The notes: generated by a model not told the origin, from the sequence alone. A DNA stretch of 51,308 nt from Parabacteroides goldsteinii (GCF_015550595.1 NZ_JADNBB010000035.1:1-51308), one strand, 5' to 3'. Positions 17,909-26,333 are shown, counted from the stretch's first letter. Numbers and translations: made by a program.

Positions 17909-18844
17909 TTAATTAATTGTATATGCGATATTAACTGAATTTGCCACTTTGTCTTTCAGTTTCAATGTCACCCCGTAAATCGTATTCCTCGGCAAGGAAG
18001 TATCTGATTCACCCGGCGGCATTAACTCGGCAGTCCACGTCATATCCGTTCCGCTCACGCTTCCTTCAATCTTCACCTTTACCGCATTGCTGCTTAGATT
18101 TTCATAAATATATGCCGCCGGGCAAGTCACTTCTTTATCGGATGTTGAAGCATCCCAAATAGTATTTGCAGTGGCAAATACGTCCGATTGCCGAACCGTT
18201 TCGGCAGCAGGTGAAAATAACAGCACCGATTGTTGATCCTCCTCAATACTGACCTTATTGATCTGCCAGTCTTTCCCTGTCTCATTAACCACCTTTATAT
18301 CCAAACGTGAGGCAACGCGAAGCAAAGGAATCGTGACCTGGCTTCTCATTGCAAAATCATGGGGTCCGTTGGAGCTCCCCGCCATACAAAAAGGAGACTT
18401 GGGGCGATCGGTATCAGTATATACATACTCCTTCAGAGCAGCAAGACTTGTTTGACCGTCAATAGTGGCACGTTCAGGAAGATTCGCTACCACAAACACC
18501 TCATACACTCCCTCGATACTCATGCCGTGCTCCGATAACTCTTTATCGGTAAAATTCAGAAGAAGAGTCCCTTCGGAGGTTTCTTTTGAGACTGTTGTCT
18601 GATACAGAGCTTTATTACTATCAGTTGCACCTTCACTAAAGAACCACACCGAAACAGACTCAATCAGTCTCTCCTCATCCGTTCCGGGATCGACCGAAGA
18701 GCAGGTTTGAGCGGAAGTCCGTAGTTCCAGGCTTATACCGGTTATCGGGCTTACGTCTCCCGATCCGTTTTCCGGAGAACAAGAGACCAGTATCCCCAAA
18801 AGGAAACATACCGATAGCATTTGATAAATCATTTTCTTCATCAT
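17909..18844 (-). CDS. fimbrillin-like lipoprotein
   Basis: The 311-residue protein has a lipoprotein signal (LLGILVSC, lipidation at Cys22) and a beta-rich body resembling fimbrillin/FimA-Mfa-type proteins: VWFFSEGA, then LLNFTDKELSEHG and VYEVFVVANLPE in the N-terminal transthyretin-like domain, and VTIPLLRVASRLDIKVVNETG in the second. It is the seventh gene of the operon, 28 bp after its neighbour. Position and length fit an accessory or tip subunit comparable in role to Mfa3/Mfa4 of Porphyromonas. The exact subunit type is an inference. Confidence 0.75.
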   Translation of the reverse strand: MMKKMIYQMLSVCFLLGILVSCSPENGSGDVSPITGISLELRTSAQTCSSVDPGTDEERLIESVSVWFFSEGATDSNKALYQTTVSKETSEGTLLLNFTDKELSEHGMSIEGVYEVFVVANLPERATIDGQTSLAALKEYVYTDTDRPKSPFCMAGSSNGPHDFAMRSQVTIPLLRVASRLDIKVVNETGKDWQINKVSIEEDQQSVLLFSPAAETVRQSDVFATANTIWDASTSDKEVTCPAAYIYENLSSNAVKVKIEGSVSGTDMTWTAELMPPGESDTSLPRNTIYGVTLKLKDKVANSVNIAYTIN

Positions 18845-18872
18845 ATATCCCTTTATTTTGTTTTTGCTTACT

Positions 18873-19997
18873 TTATCTCAAACGATTGGGCGCAACTTCC
18901 TGTTCCCAATACCGTAGATTCCAAGGTACGATTTGACAGTCTGTAGTAATACTGTTTGTTACCTTACCATAGCTGATCGTAATAATGTAGGCGTAATTGG
19001 GTTTTATCTGGTAACCGTCCCAGTCTTTACCTATTCTGATAAGCGACTCGAAACGGTGAGCTGTTTCGTCCTTAGACCCGACTTCAAAATCAATGAGCAG
19101 GGAAGTTGACTTCTCTGCATCACTTCCCGGGGTTTGCGGAAAGATCCGCAAGGCTAAAGTTTCCGAAGTAAACGAATCAAATTCATAGCCTTTGCTTGTC
19201 AGATCTACGTTAAGGGGAAGAGTGTATTCAGCCACTGCTTGATAAACGTAGCTTTCTAATGATGGAGAGAATTTTTTGTCCTCGACACTTTCGTCCTCAC
19301 TAAATAGACGGAATTCCGTTGGAATATTATTTATCTTTTTCACACGGATTGTTTTCAGGGTAGCCCAGTCTTTATCTTCGGGAGCGTCAAACGTTGTCTT
19401 GAATATCAGGACGATTTTGGCATAAGTACGTTTTAGTTCTAAATTAAGTTTTGACGTAGTGCTAAAGTTATGTCCCATACACGATGCGGACATCACGAAC
19501 GGTTCGTTTTCCGAATCACTCTTTTTATAGCCATTAAACTTAGTCATGGCATCAGGGAGACCCTCTATATTCTGCTCGCAGCGGATTTCCATTGCTTTCA
19601 GTTGCGCCTTGGTGATAGCTTCCATTTGCTCAGCTGTATTATCTTTCCATGCAAAATTGTTCACAATAACAAAGACATCTTTGTCGCTTGAAAAATCGGC
19701 AGTACTCTCAAAGCTGTGCGATATACTGTCTAATCCGGTTGCATCGGTCTTAGAGAAGTACTTTACAATATCTTCCCCCTCTGTATCATAAATAAAAATA
19801 TCGTAACGCTTTATTTTTTCCTGCTGGCTCAGTTCGCTTTCACGGGTATGCTGCACGCCGGAACGGACAGATACATTAATTGTATATTGTTCAGAACTTG
19901 GCTGTTCCATTACTTCTGTTTCGTTGCTGCACGAAGACAAGATAAAGGTCATCAGGGCAACACAGCCATATTTCAAATTCAGTTTATTCTGTTTCAT
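18873..19997 (-). CDS. fimbrillin-family lipoprotein, accessory subunit
   Basis: The 374-residue lipoprotein has signal sequence MTFILSSC and a two-domain fimbrillin-like architecture: YDIFIYDTEG and KDVFVIVNNFAW in the first domain, and LELKRTYAKIVLIFKTTF in the second, where fimbrillins usually carry LxRxxAK. The C-terminal WNLRYWEQEV resembles the final strand region of such subunits. It lies 15 bp after the FISUMP-domain gene and is probably a minor pilus component. Confidence 0.75.
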   Translation of the reverse strand: MKQNKLNLKYGCVALMTFILSSCSNETEVMEQPSSEQYTINVSVRSGVQHTRESELSQQEKIKRYDIFIYDTEGEDIVKYFSKTDATGLDSISHSFESTADFSSDKDVFVIVNNFAWKDNTAEQMEAITKAQLKAMEIRCEQNIEGLPDAMTKFNGYKKSDSENEPFVMSASCMGHNFSTTSKLNLELKRTYAKIVLIFKTTFDAPEDKDWATLKTIRVKKINNIPTEFRLFSEDESVEDKKFSPSLESYVYQAVAEYTLPLNVDLTSKGYEFDSFTSETLALRIFPQTPGSDAEKSTSLLIDFEVGSKDETAHRFESLIRIGKDWDGYQIKPNYAYIITISYGKVTNSITTDCQIVPWNLRYWEQEVAPNRLR

Positions 19998-20012
19998 CGT
20001 ATTATCCTCCTT

Positions 20013-22049
20013 TTATTTGAAGTCTCGTAAGCAGCGTAGAGGAGCACCGGATTGCTCCGGGAATCCGGTTCCTTTCACCGTAACAGCACCCTGATCAAGT
20101 ACAGATGTAAATCCCAGAAATCCATGTTCTATCTCAAATCTTACCACACCCACGAATAAACCTCCTGCAAAAGTTACAGTTTCGCCTTTAAAATATGAAT
20201 TGGGATTTGCTACGTTCAAATTGTATGCACCAAAATGATTTGGATTGTTATATCCAAATTTGACAAACTCATTCATTATCTCTTCTTCATTATTATCCAC
20301 TTTGATAGCTTTTTGTAAAGTGCTCCATTCTACATTATATTCACCATTCATATTTCCAGGCAAATGCCAGCCATCCGGACAAATACTTTGATACTGAGTA
20401 GAGTCTTTAGCTATTTCATCTAGTGCCTCTTGATGAGTAGGTTCCGGCATTTGCGCAACTGCATATCCATTATATAGATACCCCCCTGTAGGAGCACCTG
20501 CCGGAGTACAGACTCCGTATAGTCCTTCAGCTATGAGATTTATTTTCCCTTTTTCTTCACACTTTTCCTTAAATACTTCCATTTCACTAGCAGTCCCATA
20601 CGCTAAATCCTGTATCATCCACCAGTTCCCATCTGCCATCAATTTTATACGATATATTTTCTGATCTCTGGTATCCTCTAAAAGACATGTAGAACCCAAA
20701 GGAGCATTTCGTGGAATTTTCCAGTTTTGCATCGCCGGATAAGTATCCTTTGCCTTCCAGTCTCCTGTAGGCATAAATGTGGCATAATTTGATTCAAGAC
20801 GGTCTTTCTTTCCGTCCGGTGCAGTAATAGTTGCTACACAATAAACCATGCAGGCGTCATCCAATCCGTCCGCTTTTAAAGTAAGTTCTGAAAAATTATC
20901 ATTAACAACTATAGATGTATTTGTATCTGACTCTGGATCTATCTCCTTAGTTACAAGTGTAAAGTCATCATTGGCTTTTTGGCTGATACGATACCATCTG
21001 AAATAAATGTCAGTACTGTTAGTCGCAAGTCTGGCACTGAAAATACCCTTAGCATCCTCTTCTGTTCCTTCCAACCCCACACGTACGTCTTTTAGTGGCT
21101 CCACGAAATAACCACCTCCGGCGGGATAGTCTTCTTCTGATTTCTCCCAGTTTCTAACTTGTGATTCGATAATCAGGCCATCCGGGGCGATATTTGCAGT
21201 CAGGCTATAAATATGATTCCTTTTTAATGTATAGTCACCCTTAGATGTCCGATGCCCGATGGGAGCACTTCTTTTGTCTGCATCTTGCGACACAACTATG
21301 CGGGCGGCTTTATTCTCATTGTCTTCAGGCGTAAACAAGTAGGACGGTAATACTACTGTCGCTGTTCTTGACCAAATATAACCTTCCGTTGGCGCATCGG
21401 GTTCAGTCAAAGGCCCTACCCTTACCGTTATTTTTGATTCCGGTTCATAAGGAACTTCGAATAAGGGGATCTTATCCGGTAAATTGGAAAATTCAACCAA
21501 TGTTGGAGCAGTGGAATGCCCATTCAAGGTAAGGTTAATCTTTACGGCAAGGCGCTTGTTTCTTATCGTAATTTTACTTGTGTCCTCCGGCTTAATTTCT
21601 TCTTGCAAAAGCGATCCGAAGGAGACAAAGGTCTCACCCTGTTGCACTTCATCGTACGGAATATAGACAGCTTGCAAATCTTGAAGGGATTTCACCGCAT
21701 TTAAAGTTTCTGTCCGGTTTTCGGGCTCATTGGTAATCGCATAAAAGTCTCTTGTACCGCTCAATATCGTTATTTGCACAGGAGTTGCTGGCGGGGTGAA
21801 GAGCTCATTACTCAGAAGCCCTCCGTTATGGCTGTCAAACGCAATAATACGAACTTTATTTATTTCACTGTCCGACCCGGGCGTGTCACTCCGGTCTCCC
21901 ATCTCCACAGAGAGAGTCACCATCTTCCGATCCCGCTCTTCGGGAGAAGATAAAACTTCTTCCTTCGCGCATGCTGCAAATATCAGTATGCAACACAGTA
22001 TCAGGCTCGTTGTACGTGTGAAAAAAGGGTATCTCTTTTTTATTTGCAT
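20013..22049 (-). CDS. large fimbrial lipoprotein with FISUMP C-terminal domain, candidate tip adhesin
   Basis: This is a 678-residue lipoprotein (signal ending LIFAACAK). Residues of about 40-310 look like a fimbrillin N-terminal part (INKVRIIAFDSHNGG, RDFYAITNEPENR, NKRLAVKINLTLNG). A middle segment has an Ig-like pattern around YFRWYRISQ. The last 200 residues carry the FISUMP-type signature RIKLMADGNWWMIQDLAYG, GYLYNGYAVAQ, CPDGWHLP and PLRCLRD. Size, position after the anchor gene and the extra C-terminal domain suggest a surface-exposed tip component. Ligand binding is not demonstrated. Confidence 0.78.
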   Translation of the reverse strand: MQIKKRYPFFTRTTSLILCCILIFAACAKEEVLSSPEERDRKMVTLSVEMGDRSDTPGSDSEINKVRIIAFDSHNGGLLSNELFTPPATPVQITILSGTRDFYAITNEPENRTETLNAVKSLQDLQAVYIPYDEVQQGETFVSFGSLLQEEIKPEDTSKITIRNKRLAVKINLTLNGHSTAPTLVEFSNLPDKIPLFEVPYEPESKITVRVGPLTEPDAPTEGYIWSRTATVVLPSYLFTPEDNENKAARIVVSQDADKRSAPIGHRTSKGDYTLKRNHIYSLTANIAPDGLIIESQVRNWEKSEEDYPAGGGYFVEPLKDVRVGLEGTEEDAKGIFSARLATNSTDIYFRWYRISQKANDDFTLVTKEIDPESDTNTSIVVNDNFSELTLKADGLDDACMVYCVATITAPDGKKDRLESNYATFMPTGDWKAKDTYPAMQNWKIPRNAPLGSTCLLEDTRDQKIYRIKLMADGNWWMIQDLAYGTASEMEVFKEKCEEKGKINLIAEGLYGVCTPAGAPTGGYLYNGYAVAQMPEPTHQEALDEIAKDSTQYQSICPDGWHLPGNMNGEYNVEWSTLQKAIKVDNNEEEIMNEFVKFGYNNPNHFGAYNLNVANPNSYFKGETVTFAGGLFVGVVRFEIEHGFLGFTSVLDQGAVTVKGTGFPEQSGAPLRCLRDFK

Positions 22050-22076
22050 AATCTTTGTTTTTATCTACATATATAT

Positions 22077-23147
22077 TTATAGGTCGGTATCATCATCGCC
22101 CATCTGTGAGACAACCCAGTCATTGATAGTAATAGAAGCAGTGACCCATGTGTCGTTATCATCGGGGGTATCATTATCACCACATACGAATACCAGTTCA
22201 ACCTCCAGGTTTTCCTGCCGGTCGAGGGATTCCTGGCTATCGAATATCTTGATCTTTTTGAGCAAAGACATTAATTCTGCTTCGTAGACGGTTGTTTCGC
22301 CTTGAGTACCTGTTTTCTTTCGGATGCTTATCTTGGTTTTTGAGTCTGTCCATAGGCGTAGGACTGTAAACTCAGTCGCTACAATGGCAGCTTCGGGAGT
22401 TTCGTCGCGGAAGGTTTTCAGGGCATCACCGCTGAAATACTTCGGTATATAGGTGAGCCAGGAACATTGGCTTGCATCGTTTTCAAAATCAAGAACACCG
22501 TTCTTATCGAGAATATAGGCGCGGGTTTCACTGACATGGGACGGGTTTTCACACAAGGTTCTTGCTTTCTTCTCTTTCCAGTAGATAATGACCTGTATTT
22601 TATGCGTATTACGGATAAGGCTCACAGGTATCACCTTGTCTGCCGTGCGAGTCGTAGCTTCTTCTTCTACATCGAAATAGTCCGTCGTTCCGTACAACAG
22701 GGGAGGGAAATGTTTGGTAATAAATCGGTTGTCCAGTTCTCCCAACTGAAGCAACATCTCGTCTATGGAGGTTTCGCCTGCCACCGGTACACAGTTCAGT
22801 TCAAAATCGTCTGTTTTGTTCACCCAGACTACGGCGCGATAACTGCCTTGGGGCAAATCCAGCGGGGTCAGGTGTCCGTTTGTGAAAGGTCCGTTTTCGA
22901 TTATTTTCCGGACAAACAAACCGGATTGATCAAACACATATACAGTTTGTCTTTGAGCCGTTTCTGAGAATAAGTCTTTATACTCTCCCGAAGCATCTTT
23001 CACCGTATGCATGGTAAAAGTGGGAGCCAGAAAAAGCCTGCCGGGAACAGGACAATCCTCATTATTCTCTTTTATACAGCCCGACAACGACAGGAACATA
23101 ATTGCCATCGGCAGAAATTTACCGTATAATGTTTGTAGAAATTTCAT
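22077..23147 (-). CDS. FimB/Mfa2-family fimbrial anchor lipoprotein
   Basis: The 356-residue lipoprotein has signal FLSLSGCIKENNEDC, where CxKExxEDC is the usual N-terminus of mature Mfa2/FimB-like proteins. The first domain contains VYVFDQSGLFVRK and LDLPQGSYRAVVWVNK, the second VIPVSLIRNTHKIQVIIYW. In Porphyromonas the orthologous protein anchors the pilus and limits its length. It follows the major-subunit gene after a 95-bp gap that contains a hairpin. Its C-terminus (WVTASITINDWVVSQM) resembles that of the adjacent Mfa1-like protein. Confidence 0.85.
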   Translation of the reverse strand: MKFLQTLYGKFLPMAIMFLSLSGCIKENNEDCPVPGRLFLAPTFTMHTVKDASGEYKDLFSETAQRQTVYVFDQSGLFVRKIIENGPFTNGHLTPLDLPQGSYRAVVWVNKTDDFELNCVPVAGETSIDEMLLQLGELDNRFITKHFPPLLYGTTDYFDVEEEATTRTADKVIPVSLIRNTHKIQVIIYWKEKKARTLCENPSHVSETRAYILDKNGVLDFENDASQCSWLTYIPKYFSGDALKTFRDETPEAAIVATEFTVLRLWTDSKTKISIRKKTGTQGETTVYEAELMSLLKKIKIFDSQESLDRQENLEVELVFVCGDNDTPDDNDTWVTASITINDWVVSQMGDDDTDL

Positions 23148-23196
23148 GCGTATATATTTTGTTATGTTATAAATATCATATATTCGAGGGATAAGC

Positions 23197-23220
23197 CGGG
23201 GCAGCCGTAAAGATGCCCCG
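23197..23220 (-). terminator. hairpin between the major and anchor fimbrial subunit genes
   Basis: CGGGGCA (23197-23203) pairs perfectly with TGCCCCG (23214-23220) around a 10-nt loop, starting 22 nt beyond the stop of the Mfa1-like gene. No T-run follows on the minus strand, so partial termination or mRNA 3'-end protection is more likely than a full stop. Either would favour expression of the major subunit over downstream genes. Confidence 0.5.
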
Positions 23221-23242
23221 AAACTTCTCCCCGAATCATTTA

Positions 23243-24625
23243 TTAGCGCACCAAATCAACATCATCCATTTGAGCCATAGTCCAATCGAGAATATCAATA
23301 GTGGCAGTTACCCAAACATCTTCAGGAATAGGAGTAGGTTCAACTGGAACATCAGGGTTGTTCTCTCCCGGTGCCTTGATAGAATTGATCTTTACATTGT
23401 AAAGAGTATTACGCACTACTTCGTAACATTTGCGATCATTATATTTGTCATATAGGTAAACACGGTAGTAGCATTTTCCTTCGCTCCATTTATAGTTATC
23501 TTGTACCGTAATATCCTCATTTTTTAATTCCTGAGGTAATTCACCGTAATATCTACTTTCATAGAACCAATAATCGTCTCCGGTATTATAACCTGTAAAT
23601 TCAGTTTCACCATCTGTCTTGTAAAGTTTGTTTGGCGTCCAAGTTGCTACGATCACAGCGTGAGTAGCATTCTGCTCGAGCGGTTCAAGCATCGAATTTT
23701 CAAGCACATAGAAGCTACCTAGGTCTTTCATGGATATAGACGGCGTATTGATTAAAAGCGCGTCTTTAATCTCTACGTCAGTTCCGAAATCCCCCTTACC
23801 TTCATGATCATTACCCGGAGTAATAATACCTGCTCCATTACTTTGTATGTCGCGATCTGTCTTACGTGCCATAAATGTCTCTTTGTTAATCTGTGCAACA
23901 TAAAACCGGATGTCGCTGAAATCTCCTTGCTCCTTGAGAGCATTCAAATCGTCAAGGTTCTCTTCTAAGGAAGTCACTGCCACTTTCGCCACTGCGCGTT
24001 CCACTTCAATCTCAAAGTGATTCTTTTCAGGGTCAGGCTTACTACCGTTTACAGCCTCGTCCTCGGTATTAACACCAGCTTTGAGAGTTACTCCTTCTGT
24101 CTTCTTGTTAGCCATGACAAATCCACCATTAGGTTCTTGTACTTGAGTGTGAAGATAACCACCTGACATTTCGTAAGACAGTGGCTCAAATGCCGTATGG
24201 AATGCTTCATTTGCCGGAAGTTCCATAATCCTGGTGTGCATTTTGTCTGTCGGATTCACAACTGCCCACACATTTGCTTCACCTGCCTGTGCTTTAATTG
24301 CTATTTTAGCCTTAAAAACACTCCCAGCCCCATCGAAGTCTGCAAAATCGGTGATAGATAGTACTCCGCTGGTATACAAATGTCCGTTTTGCTCTACATA
24401 AAGAGCTACATTTCTAACTTTCGTTTCTACCTCAGTATCGTTACGTCCATCATCCTCTCCCGAACGGCTTGCAGTTGTTTTAGGTAACCGGATGCTGAAT
24501 GCAGCCCAGGTATCCTCACCATTTCCTTCATCCATACCCCCGGCAGGTTGTTCGTCATTGCTGCATGCAGCCAGAACTGTTACAGCAAACATCATAGCAA
24601 AAAAGCTTTTTACTTTCATGTTCAT
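23243..24625 (-). CDS. Mfa1-family major fimbrial subunit
   Basis: This 460-residue lipoprotein precursor has the signal FAVTVLAACSNDEQ and N-terminal region AAFSIRLPKTTASRSGEDDG with several basic sites where Mfa1-type subunits are cut by a protease before polymerisation. The body shows NVALYVEQNGHLY, ANVWAVVNPTD, and the second-domain signature FEIEVERAVAKVAVTSL. The C-terminal VWVTATIDILDWTMAQMDD fits the strand that is exchanged between subunits in this pilus class. It is the largest single-product candidate for the shaft. The start may be at the second Met (24619). Gene order DUF3575, mfa1-like, mfa2-like supports the call. Confidence 0.87.
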   Translation of the reverse strand: MNMKVKSFFAMMFAVTVLAACSNDEQPAGGMDEGNGEDTWAAFSIRLPKTTASRSGEDDGRNDTEVETKVRNVALYVEQNGHLYTSGVLSITDFADFDGAGSVFKAKIAIKAQAGEANVWAVVNPTDKMHTRIMELPANEAFHTAFEPLSYEMSGGYLHTQVQEPNGGFVMANKKTEGVTLKAGVNTEDEAVNGSKPDPEKNHFEIEVERAVAKVAVTSLEENLDDLNALKEQGDFSDIRFYVAQINKETFMARKTDRDIQSNGAGIITPGNDHEGKGDFGTDVEIKDALLINTPSISMKDLGSFYVLENSMLEPLEQNATHAVIVATWTPNKLYKTDGETEFTGYNTGDDYWFYESRYYGELPQELKNEDITVQDNYKWSEGKCYYRVYLYDKYNDRKCYEVVRNTLYNVKINSIKAPGENNPDVPVEPTPIPEDVWVTATIDILDWTMAQMDDVDLVR

Positions 24626-24694
24626 TTAGTTATTTGAATTAGTATTAGTGTGTAATTCTCCCGATCATCCTTTTGAGTGTGATTCGGAAATTAT

Positions 24695-24781
24695 TTATCT
24701 CATTTCTATTTGTTGGGCATTTCCCGGAAGAACCGCAATAGCACAAAGCAAAGCTGCTACATATATATATTTCTTGTTCAT
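24695..24781 (-). CDS. 28-residue signal-peptide-like ORF, possible remnant of a fimbrial gene
   Basis: The frame begins MNKKYIYVAALLCAIAVLP and continues GNAQQIEMR before a TAA stop: a complete, well-formed signal peptide with AQ cleavage site and only about six mature residues. It lies 7 bp after the DUF3575 gene and 69 bp before the Mfa1-like gene. In related operons a DUF3868-type gene often occupies this place, so it may be a deletion remnant; a genuine small secreted peptide cannot be excluded. Confidence 0.5.
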   Translation of the reverse strand: MNKKYIYVAALLCAIAVLPGNAQQIEMR

Positions 24782-24788
24782 AGCCTGT

Positions 24789-25406
24789 TTATTTAATTAT
24801 ATATATTAAGGAGATAGATGCTTTGGTCGGCCCAAAGTAATTACGGCGTTCATCGCCTAACTTATCACCGCATTTCTCACTGTTGTATTTTCCGTAGCTC
24901 AGGTGGGCATATCCTATACCGAGAGAGGCTTCCAGATTCCAGCGGTTTCCCAATATCCATTGATAACCGTAAGAGATTCCGACACCCGACAGCCAGCCTT
25001 CATAGCGGTATTGGGACATTTGCCGGCTTTCTATTCCGAACATTTTGCCGTTGGAGAACCCCCAGGGAAGCATGCCCCCCCAATTATATTGTGCGCCATG
25101 CATGTGCAATCCCAAAAAGTGTCCGTTGAATTTCTCACACAACCAGTAACGAAGCTCGGGCTGAACCAGCCAATGTTTCATTTTACGGTTATCTCCAAAC
25201 TCCCAGGGATTGTAATTACCCGAAATGTCTAGCGTCCATTTGGTGGATAACCCGAATTCGACTCCCAGGTTCAGCGTCGAAGTTGCGTCATAAAGTAAAT
25301 TTGTTTTCACTGCCGTTTTTTGGGCGCGAACAGAAAACGACAATGCCGCAAGAGTTAAAAGGAATAGTAATTTTTTATTCTTTTTCTGTTCCATATTTGT
25401 GTGCAT
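24789..25406 (-). CDS. DUF3575 outer-membrane protein, first gene of the fimbrial operon
   Basis: The 205-residue protein has a signal peptide (LLTLAALSFSVRAQ) followed by KTAVKTNLLYDATSTLNLGV, the recognisable DUF3575 start, and a barrel-like body (WTLDISGNYNPWEFG, KHWLVQPELRYW). The final ISLIYIIK fits an outer-membrane strand. DUF3575 genes commonly open Mfa/Fim-type operons in Bacteroidales, where a role in assembly or surface display is suspected but not proven. It is the gene closest to the invertible segment, whose left repeat begins 88 bp upstream of the start codon. Confidence 0.85.
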   Translation of the reverse strand: MHTNMEQKKNKKLLFLLTLAALSFSVRAQKTAVKTNLLYDATSTLNLGVEFGLSTKWTLDISGNYNPWEFGDNRKMKHWLVQPELRYWLCEKFNGHFLGLHMHGAQYNWGGMLPWGFSNGKMFGIESRQMSQYRYEGWLSGVGISYGYQWILGNRWNLEASLGIGYAHLSYGKYNSEKCGDKLGDERRNYFGPTKASISLIYIIK

Positions 25407-25493
25407 TTAGTTTATAATAAATTTGTATTTTATACACAACTATACCTTTCAACAGGACCTGTCCGCTAAAGAAATCCACAAGCAAAATTTAGC

Positions 25494-25516
25494 TCTACTA
25501 CGAATAGAGATTAATA
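25494..25516 (+). repeat. left inverted repeat of the invertible segment
   Basis: This 23-bp sequence, starting TCTACTACGAATAG, is the exact reverse complement of 26221-26243. The match stops at 25493 on the outer side and 25517 on the inner side. It is the proposed left recombination site. Confidence 0.9.
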
Positions 25517-26150
25517 CTGAATATTGGCACATATTTCATTGATTTGCAACACTTTGCTTTTTGCAATGTTTCATCCCCTAAATACGGGGAATTTTATTAG
25601 CTGATAGAATTGATTAAAAAAACTACTAATCAATAGATTTATAGAAAAACTGATGAAACAAAAAATGAAACATTCTATTGGTTGACTTTTAAAGAGAGGG
25701 CAAGCAATAGCGTTCACTTTAGCAAGTCAAAACACTTTGTAATAATATGAATCAGAAACAAAGCCAAATAGCTCTTTTGGGTATGTGGTTGATATTATGC
25801 CATTTATGATTGTTATTAAACTCAACGGGGGCACGAAGAGAAGAGCTAACCCATTAATGCCATTGCTGTTTTTCACTTAATTATCTTATGCAGATATTTA
25901 ACAGATATAGAATTCAGGAAAAAATATACATAAAGGAATGGTGAAACATTTCCAATCAATGGTGAATCAACTCTTCCGACCAATTTTCCGGTTTTGTCTC
26001 AAATGACATATATATATTAACACATAATTTTCTCTTGCCTATTTTAAAAATACAACAGCTAATTTGCTATATATGTGGATTTTCAGTCAATAACAGAAAT
26101 AACCAAAGTAATAATTAACACTTTCTCCCGTTGAAATGACACATAAAATA

Positions 26151-26182
26151 TTAGTTTTTTTAATTTTATTGTACTAGCTTTG
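26151..26182 (+). promoter_or_regulatory. candidate outward promoter inside the invertible segment (currently facing away from the fimbrial genes)
   Basis: TAGCTTTG at 26175-26182 is an exact TAnnTTTG -7 match; TTAG at 26151-26154 lies 20 bp upstream and is one base from TTTG. Transcription would start near 26188 and leave the segment rightward, against the 3' end of the leftward recombinase gene. A second, overlapping candidate on the minus strand (TACATTTG, 26184-26191, with TTGC 19 bp upstream) points inward. Confidence 0.5.
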
Positions 26183-26220
26183 GCAAATGTAACTCTGCCA
26201 TTTTACATAAGCAATACACC

Positions 26221-26243
26221 TATTAATCTCTATTCGTAGTAGA
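26221..26243 (-). repeat. right inverted repeat of the invertible segment
   Basis: Exact reverse complement of 25494-25516. It lies 90 bp beyond the 3' end of the recombinase gene. It is the proposed right recombination site. Confidence 0.9.
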
Positions 26244-26333
26244 ACCAATAAAAAATTACATATTCATTATACAAATCAATATGTATATGTGTTAAATCAG
26301 TTTTAATACAAATGGGATTACTGACTTGACGTA

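Larger units (their letters stand above)
25494..26243. other. putative invertible DNA segment (promoter switch) upstream of the fimbrial operon
   Basis: Two perfect 23-bp inverted repeats enclose 704 bp of A+T-rich DNA between the fimbrial operon and a tyrosine recombinase gene. The inside contains no substantial gene; there is only a 20-codon frame at 25747-25809. It does contain candidate promoters, the best of which lies close to the right repeat and points out through it. This matches the architecture of phase-variable promoters controlled by tyrosine recombinases in Bacteroidales. Inversion would move that promoter next to the left repeat, about 140 bp upstream of the DUF3575 start and facing it. 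Inversion itself has not been observed here. Confidence 0.8.

Noticed and set aside
25573-25592. CCCC/GGGG hairpin inside the invertible segment as a terminator
   Set aside because: The stem is only four base pairs; too weak to call, although it is followed by some T residues.
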